From the NCBI RefSeq assembly GCF_000153325.1, contig NZ_CH724146.1:1285-41523 (forward strand): 40,239 nucleotides of DNA, written 5' to 3'. The notes beneath the pieces were generated by a model. It worked only from the letters and a program-made list of their open reading frames with translations. It was not told the DNA's origin and made no database searches. Below, in pieces: positions 35,053 through 40,239 of this stretch (positions are counted from its first letter, which is position 1; each line of letters opens with the position of its first letter). A program made the translations under genes and the position numbers. The stretch comes from Photobacterium sp. SKA34. GTDB taxonomy: Bacteria; Pseudomonadota; Gammaproteobacteria; Enterobacterales; Vibrionaceae.

Positions 35053-37155
35053 TTAGTTTTTCTGGCGCGCAACACGTACTACATTGGGCATGATACGAAT
35101 TCGACGCATAATGTTGGCTAAATGAATACGGCTACGTGTGGTTAACTTAACGGTGATGGTGTATAAACGGCCATCTTTTTCTTCCGTTGCTAAGCCTTGA
35201 ATATTCGAGCCTGTCGCAGCAATAGTGTTGGTGAGATCGGCTAATGCACCTTGGTGGTTTTGCATATCAACTTTCAAGCTGGTAACAAACTCCTGATCGA
35301 AGTCTTCACTCCATTCTACCGCCATGTACTTATCCGGCTCTTTACGATGACTACGGACATTGGCACATTCTTCACGGTGGATCACTAAACCTTTCCCAGG
35401 GCTAACATGGGCAATGATCGGATCGCCATGAATCGGATGACAGCAGTTAGCAAAGGTTAATAAAATGCCATCAGCCCCTTGGATAGGTAAGCGACGATCA
35501 TTTTCTTTTGGCGTGAGTTCATCGACATTGCCTAACAAACGACGAGCAATTACAACACTCATCACTTCACCTAAGCCAATTTCAGCGAGAAGATCATCCA
35601 TTGAGCTGAGTTTGAAATCAGACAATACTTTGGTGATATTTTCGCTAGCAATATTATCAATATTGGTGCCACCAAGTGCATGATTTAGCAAGCGACGACC
35701 TAAAGTAATCGATTCATCACGGCGCATGGTTTTCAGTACTTGGCGGATCTTAGTACGGGCACGAGATGTCACCACGTAGTTAAGCCATGCAGCGTTAGGT
35801 CTAGCGCCAGGAGCACTGATAATATCAACTGTCTGACCGTTTTTAAGTGGTTTGCTAAGTGGATAAGGTTGGCGATCAACACGAGAGCCAACACATGCAT
35901 TACCCACATCAGTATGCACTGCGTAAGCGAAATCTACCGCAGTTGCGCCAACAGGCAATTCAACAATACGGCCTTTCGGGGTGAAAACGTAAATCTCGTC
36001 AGGGAAAAGATCCGATTTTACATTTTCAATGAATTCAAATGAGCTACCTGCACTTTGTTGAAGTTCAAGTAAGCTTTGCATCCAACGCTGGGCTTTCACT
36101 TGCGCGGTGGTACCTGAGCTTTCGCCATCTTTGTAGGTCCAGTGTGCAGCGACGCCTTTGTCTGCCATTTGGTCCATGTCTTCGGTACGAATTTGTACTT
36201 CAACAGGAACACCATGTGGGCCAACAAGCGAGGTATGCAGCGATTGATAGCCATTGGCTTTCGGGATCGCTATGTAGTCTTTCATGCGGCTAGGACGCGG
36301 TTTGTACAGGTTATGTACTTGTCCTAATACGCGGTAGCAGGTATCTAAATCACTCACAAGTACACGGAAAGCATAGATATCCATGATAGAGTGGAAACGC
36401 TGCTCTTTGTTCTTCATCTTGTTATAGATGGATAACAAGTTTTTCTCACGACCTAATACGGTTGCGTGAATTCCCGCATCACTGAGGCGACCCTCAATTT
36501 CAGCGTGAATTTTATTGATCATCTCTTTACGGTTACCACGCGCCGCAGCCACAACTTGTTTTAATACACGGTAGCGATTTGGGTATAACGCTTCAAAGCC
36601 AAGCTCTTCAAGTTCAGATTTGATGTTATGGATACCCAGACGGTGGGCAAGAGGAGAGAATATTTCAAGGGTTTCGCGGGCAATACGACGACGTTTATCG
36701 GGGCGAAGTGCGCCGAGTGTTCGCATATTGTGGGTACGGTCAGCCAGCTTAATCAAAATTACGCGAATATCATGAGCCATTGCCATGATCATTTTGCGGA
36801 AGTTTTCAGCTTGTGCTTCTTTTCGGTCACGAAACTTTAATTTATCCAGTTTCGATACGCCATCGACCAATTCCGCGACAGTGTCGCCAAAACGGCTGGC
36901 GAGATCTTCTTTAGTGACCTCGGTATCTTCGATTACGTCATGAAGCAATGCTGCCATGAGCGTTTCAATATCGAGACGCATTTCCGCTAATATGCGAGCA
37001 ACCGCAACGGGATGGATAATATAAGGCTCGCCAGTGGAGCGAGTTTGCCCTTCGTGTGCGTCGCGAGCAACGAGAAAAGCCTGCCGAAGAGCCTCTAGTT
37101 GAGGCTCTGGCAGGTACTCGATTGCGACTTCTTTCAGGCTATCAAAAAGATACAA
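35053..37155 (-). CDS. spoT: SpoT, bifunctional (p)ppGpp hydrolase/synthetase
   Basis: Makes and degrades the alarmone (p)ppGpp. The 700 residues comprise an HD hydrolase domain (HPVAVARILAEM, HDVIEDTE, DRTHNMRTL), a synthetase domain (YAFRVLVSDLDTCYRVLGQVHNLYKPRPSRMKDYIAIPKANGYQSLHT), a TGS domain (FTPKGRIVELPVGATAVDFAYAVH), a zinc-finger/helical region (FANCCHPIHGD) and a C-terminal ACT domain. The intact HD motif separates it from RelA. The start codon is TTG at 37155 (TTG TAT CTT TTT), giving an MYLFDSL N-terminus as for the TTG start of E. coli spoT. rpoZ ends 17 nt upstream, in the conserved gmk-rpoZ-spoT order. Confidence 0.97.
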   Translation of the reverse strand: MYLFDSLKEVAIEYLPEPQLEALRQAFLVARDAHEGQTRSTGEPYIIHPVAVARILAEMRLDIETLMAALLHDVIEDTEVTKEDLASRFGDTVAELVDGVSKLDKLKFRDRKEAQAENFRKMIMAMAHDIRVILIKLADRTHNMRTLGALRPDKRRRIARETLEIFSPLAHRLGIHNIKSELEELGFEALYPNRYRVLKQVVAAARGNRKEMINKIHAEIEGRLSDAGIHATVLGREKNLLSIYNKMKNKEQRFHSIMDIYAFRVLVSDLDTCYRVLGQVHNLYKPRPSRMKDYIAIPKANGYQSLHTSLVGPHGVPVEVQIRTEDMDQMADKGVAAHWTYKDGESSGTTAQVKAQRWMQSLLELQQSAGSSFEFIENVKSDLFPDEIYVFTPKGRIVELPVGATAVDFAYAVHTDVGNACVGSRVDRQPYPLSKPLKNGQTVDIISAPGARPNAAWLNYVVTSRARTKIRQVLKTMRRDESITLGRRLLNHALGGTNIDNIASENITKVLSDFKLSSMDDLLAEIGLGEVMSVVIARRLLGNVDELTPKENDRRLPIQGADGILLTFANCCHPIHGDPIIAHVSPGKGLVIHREECANVRSHRKEPDKYMAVEWSEDFDQEFVTSLKVDMQNHQGALADLTNTIAATGSNIQGLATEEKDGRLYTITVKLTTRSRIHLANIMRRIRIMPNVVRVARQKN

Positions 37156-37172
37156 TTCGCCCGGTTCCCTGA

Positions 37173-37446
37173 TTAACGGTGGTCGCCAGCAATAGCACTA
37201 ACTGCTGCTAATTCAGCAGCTTCTTGCTCTTGCAGTTCCTGACGCTCACGAGCATCAAGGATATCTTTAGTAATTAGGCTTCTTCGATTTCACGAAGCGC
37301 AATTACTGTGTACTTGTCGTTTTCTTCAGAACCAATGGATCCTTACCGCCGGTTTGCATTTGACGTGCGCGGCGAGCAGCAATTTGGATCAGATCGAAAC
37401 GGTTGCCAATTTTATCAACAGCGTCTTGAACGGTTACGCGTGCCAT
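37173..37446 (-). pseudogene. rpoZ: rpoZ, RNA polymerase omega subunit, with two 1-base deletions
   Basis: Read from ATG 37446 the frame gives [19 protein letters not shown] ... [11 protein letters not shown], clearly omega, then goes out of frame and stops after 47 codons at 37303. Shifting by one base restores [16 protein letters not shown]; a second shift near 37277 restores LITKDILDARERQELQEQEAAELAAVSAIAGDHR, with its stop at 37173. The span is 274 nt; adding the two missing bases gives 276, exactly 91 codons plus stop, the length of E. coli omega. Both losses fall where a doubled base is expected (CC of the Pro codon; GG before CC at the Gly codon). A sequencing or assembly error is more likely than real decay, but a real break cannot be excluded. 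Neighbours gmk and spoT are intact. Confidence 0.85.
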
Positions 37447-37497
37447 GGAGGACTCCAGTGGTTATTAAATTAGGAATAGAAAATTGTACAAAATAAC

Positions 37498-38127
<630 letters not shown>

Positions 38128-38325
38128 CTATTTTCACTCAGTGATAGAAGGGCGCGAAGATTACCATGATCTGCGCATAATTGAAATTAGCTGATTGCTG
38201 GAAAATTCATCTTTTTGTGTGATATAGCTTAAGCCTAGCTGGCTTTAAGGCGTTTTTCATAATTGCAGCAGTGAATCAATGACAATCAAGGAAACCATAG
38301 CTTCCTTGATTGAGCGATTATCGAG

Positions 38326-39189
38326 TTATTCGATATTCTGAATCTGTTCGCGCATTTGCTCAATCAGAACTTTAAGTTCAACTGCAGAGGCGGTCACTTC
38401 AGTGTTGATTGATTTTGATGCGAGGGTGTTAGACTCACGGTTGAACTCTTGCATCATGAAGTCTAAACGACGACCACATGCGCCACCTTTCGCGATGATT
38501 TTTTGGGTTTCTTTCACGTGAGAATCAAGGCGATCAAGCTCTTCTGCGACATCACTCTTTTGCGCTAGCATGATCAGCTCTTGTTCAATGCGGTTAGCAT
38601 CAAGATCAACTTTTGCTTCTTCAAGACGAGACATAATGCGCTCACGCTGCCAGTTAATGATTTCTGGCATCATAGTGCGTACTTTGGTCGCTTCAATCGA
38701 AATAGCATTCAGACGTTGGTCGATAAGTTGCTTCATGTTGTCGCCTTCGCTTGCACGTGCGGCAACGAAGTCATCCATAGCTAGTTCAAAACCCGTCAGT
38801 AGATCTTTGTTAATCGTATCTAAATCTTGCTCTGGTGCTTCCATCACACCCGGCCAATTAAGGACTTGGAATGGACCGATATTACCTTCACCGGCGGTTT
38901 CTTTTACCCATTTAGCTGCGGTAATAACTTGCTTTGCTAACGCTTCATTGATGGTTAGCTCTGTGTTTGCGGCAATATTGGCTTCAAAACGTAGATTACA
39001 TTCCACTTTACCGCGAGCAAGACGTTTACGGAAACGCTCACGTAATACAGGCTCTAAGCTACGAAATTGCTCAGGCATACGAATGTAGGTTTCAAGATAA
39101 CGTTGATTTACTGAGCGGATCTCCCACACAGCAGTGCCCCAATCGCCTTTAATTTCGCGACGAGCATAAGCAGTCATACTATGGATCAT
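38326..39189 (-). CDS. yicC: YicC-family endoribonuclease
   Basis: Conserved protein of the YicC/YloC family, whose E. coli member affects stability of the small RNA RyhB and has endoribonuclease activity. The longest frame starts at 39243, but the ATG at 39189 (MIHSMTAYARREIKGDWG) gives 287 residues, the same length and N-terminus as E. coli YicC. The N-terminal YicC domain (SVNQRYLETYIRMPEQFRSLEPVLRERFRKRLARGKVEC) and the C-terminal DUF1732 part (KGGACGRRLDFMMQEFNRESNTLASKS) are complete. It is divergent from rph as in E. coli. Confidence 0.95.
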   Translation of the reverse strand: MIHSMTAYARREIKGDWGTAVWEIRSVNQRYLETYIRMPEQFRSLEPVLRERFRKRLARGKVECNLRFEANIAANTELTINEALAKQVITAAKWVKETAGEGNIGPFQVLNWPGVMEAPEQDLDTINKDLLTGFELAMDDFVAARASEGDNMKQLIDQRLNAISIEATKVRTMMPEIINWQRERIMSRLEEAKVDLDANRIEQELIMLAQKSDVAEELDRLDSHVKETQKIIAKGGACGRRLDFMMQEFNRESNTLASKSINTEVTASAVELKVLIEQMREQIQNIE

Positions 39190-39417
39190 GGCTTGTGGCC
39201 TTTTAGTTGAGAATGGTGCGACGACTAACTTACCGTTACCCACGATAAGTCTTAATTATTCATAACAAGGTGCGTCGTTACCGGGTGTTGAGATTATATG
39301 CGATATTGACCTCAAGGGGCTACTGTTTGTCAGCTTACGTTATCGTTTTCTCGTGCACTGAGATTGAGTTATCGCTATAATCGCCGGTTAATATCATCCA
39401 GCCAAAGGGAAATCCCG

Positions 39418-40134
39418 ATGCGTCCAAGCGGAAGAAGTGCGACTCAAGTTCGTCCAATCACTATTACTCGCCAATATACAGCCCATGCTGAAGGTTCAGT
39501 TCTGGTTGAGTTTGGTAATACCAAGGTTATTTGTACCGCGAGTGTAGAAGAAAATGTTCCGCGCTGGTTAAAAGGTAAAGGCCAAGGTTGGGTGACGGCT
39601 GAATATGGCATGCTGCCTCGTGCAACGCATACTCGTAATCGTCGAGAAGCTGCGAGTGGTAAGCAAGGTGGACGTACGATGGAAATCCAACGTCTTATTG
39701 CGCGTAGCTTGCGTGCTGCGGTTGATTTAAAAATATTAGGCGAGCAGATGATCACCGTTGACTGTGATGTTATTCAGGCTGATGGTGGTACACGTACCGC
39801 GTCTATTACAGGTGCGATGGTGGCACTGGTTGATGCAATTAATTATATGCTAGAAAATGGCATGATTAAGAAAAGCCCACTGAAAAGTATGGTGGCTGCG
39901 GTATCTGTTGGTATCTATAAAGGCGAACCTACTTGCGATCTTGAATATCTTGAAGATTCAGCAGCGGAAACTGACATGAACGTGGTGATGACAGAAGAAG
40001 GCAAGATGATTGAAATCCAAGGCACAGCCGAGGGTGAAGCCTTTAGTCACGAAGAATTACTGGCAATGTTGGCGTTAGCGAAAGACGGCATTAGCGACAT
40101 TATTTCAATGCAGAAAAAAGCGTTGGAAAATTGA
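39418..40134 (+). CDS. rph: RNase PH, tRNA 3'-end phosphorolytic exoribonuclease
   Basis: Trims tRNA 3' ends by phosphorolysis. The frame opens at 39364, but the ATG at 39418 ([14 protein letters not shown]) is preceded by AAGGGA and gives 238 residues, the full length of the active enzyme. Family signatures are present: [37 protein letters not shown], and the phosphate-binding and catalytic region [20 protein letters not shown]. The C-terminus is intact, unlike the frameshifted rph of E. coli K-12. It probably forms an operon with pyrE, just outside the window. Confidence 0.97.
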   Translation: MRPSGRSATQVRPITITRQYTAHAEGSVLVEFGNTKVICTASVEENVPRWLKGKGQGWVTAEYGMLPRATHTRNRREAASGKQGGRTMEIQRLIARSLRAAVDLKILGEQMITVDCDVIQADGGTRTASITGAMVALVDAINYMLENGMIKKSPLKSMVAAVSVGIYKGEPTCDLEYLEDSAAETDMNVVMTEEGKMIEIQGTAEGEAFSHEELLAMLALAKDGISDIISMQKKALEN

Positions 40135-40139
40135 TTTTG

Positions 40140-40170
40140 AAGCGGTTCCTATTGGGAGCCGCTTTTTTTT
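40140..40170 (+). terminator. Terminator/attenuator after rph
   Basis: A 10-bp stem, 40140-40149 with 40155-40164 and one T-G wobble, with a 5-nt loop, ends in a run of eight T (40163-40170). It lies 6 nt after the rph stop. In E. coli an equivalent structure is the UTP-sensitive attenuator of pyrE, so the same role is likely here. Confidence 0.85.
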
Positions 40171-40174
40171 GCCT

Positions 40175-40237
40175 AAAACAGAGTACCGTGCGCGTCTGTT
40201 TTGGTGGTTACCTGGCTGTAAGTTTAGGTAACAGGTA
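40175..40237 (+). repeat. Tandem inverted repeats after the rph terminator
   Basis: AAAACAGA (40175-40182) pairs with TCTGTTTT (40195-40202), and GTTACCT (40207-40213) pairs with AGGTAAC (40226-40232). A competing pairing, TACCTG (40209-40214) with CAGGTA (40232-40237), excludes the second hairpin. These may be part of the leader of the next gene, cut by the window edge. Confidence 0.45.
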
Positions 40238-40239
40238 CA

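Noticed and set aside
37260..37340. Programmed ribosomal frameshifting in rpoZ
   Set aside because: No slippery heptamer or downstream structure is evident at either shift. Two separate missing bases at doubled positions look like deletions or read errors.

Overview
The window looks like chromosome 1 of a gammaproteobacterium of the Vibrionaceae, probably a Photobacterium or a close relative. This is inferred from the moderately AT-rich composition, protein sequences close to E. coli and Vibrio housekeeping proteins, and a mosaic of gene blocks that are separate in E. coli but run together here. No database search was possible, so the genus is a guess. There are no tRNA, rRNA, CRISPR or insertion-sequence features.

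Layout. (1) 1-3683: ftsY (5' end outside the window), ftsE, ftsX and rpoH, for protein targeting, divisome ABC complex and heat-shock sigma factor. (2) 3684-4234: a 551-bp non-coding gap with two perfect DnaA boxes, one relaxed DnaA box and ten GATC sites, resembling an oriC or DnaA/SeqA control locus in an unexpected place. (3) 4235-7530: glpE and glpG, a divergent orphan FliL-like gene, and ubiC-ubiA for ubiquinone synthesis. (4) 7617-11968: plsB on the minus strand, lexA with two LexA boxes, and a methyltransferase-like gene behind a perfect Fur-box palindrome. (5) 12325-20121: a complete caa3-type cytochrome c oxidase cluster (coxB with fused cytochrome c domain, coxA, ctaG, coxC, DUF2909, SURF1, a CxxxC membrane-anchored protein, ctaA, ctaB), inserted between lexA and dinF, which are adjacent in E. 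coli. (6) 20237-24918: dinF, a secreted 3D-domain protein, nfuA, comF, bioH and an unrecognised gene. (7) 24987-30373: tex and greB on the minus strand, ompR-envZ on the plus strand. (8) 30445-39189, all minus strand: xanP with a PurR operator, then gmk-rpoZ-spoT-trmH-recG and yicC. (9) 39418-40239: rph followed by a terminator and further hairpins, probably the leader/attenuator of pyrE, which would lie just outside.

Most of the window is core housekeeping DNA. The points that deserve attention are the oriC-like gap between rpoH and glpE; rpoZ, which is split by two single-base deletions but otherwise keeps the exact length of the omega subunit; the Fur-box methyltransferase; the oxidase cluster that separates lexA from dinF; and the CxxxC protein inside that cluster. 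Start codons were moved from the longest open frame wherever a Shine-Dalgarno sequence or family length supported a downstream start.
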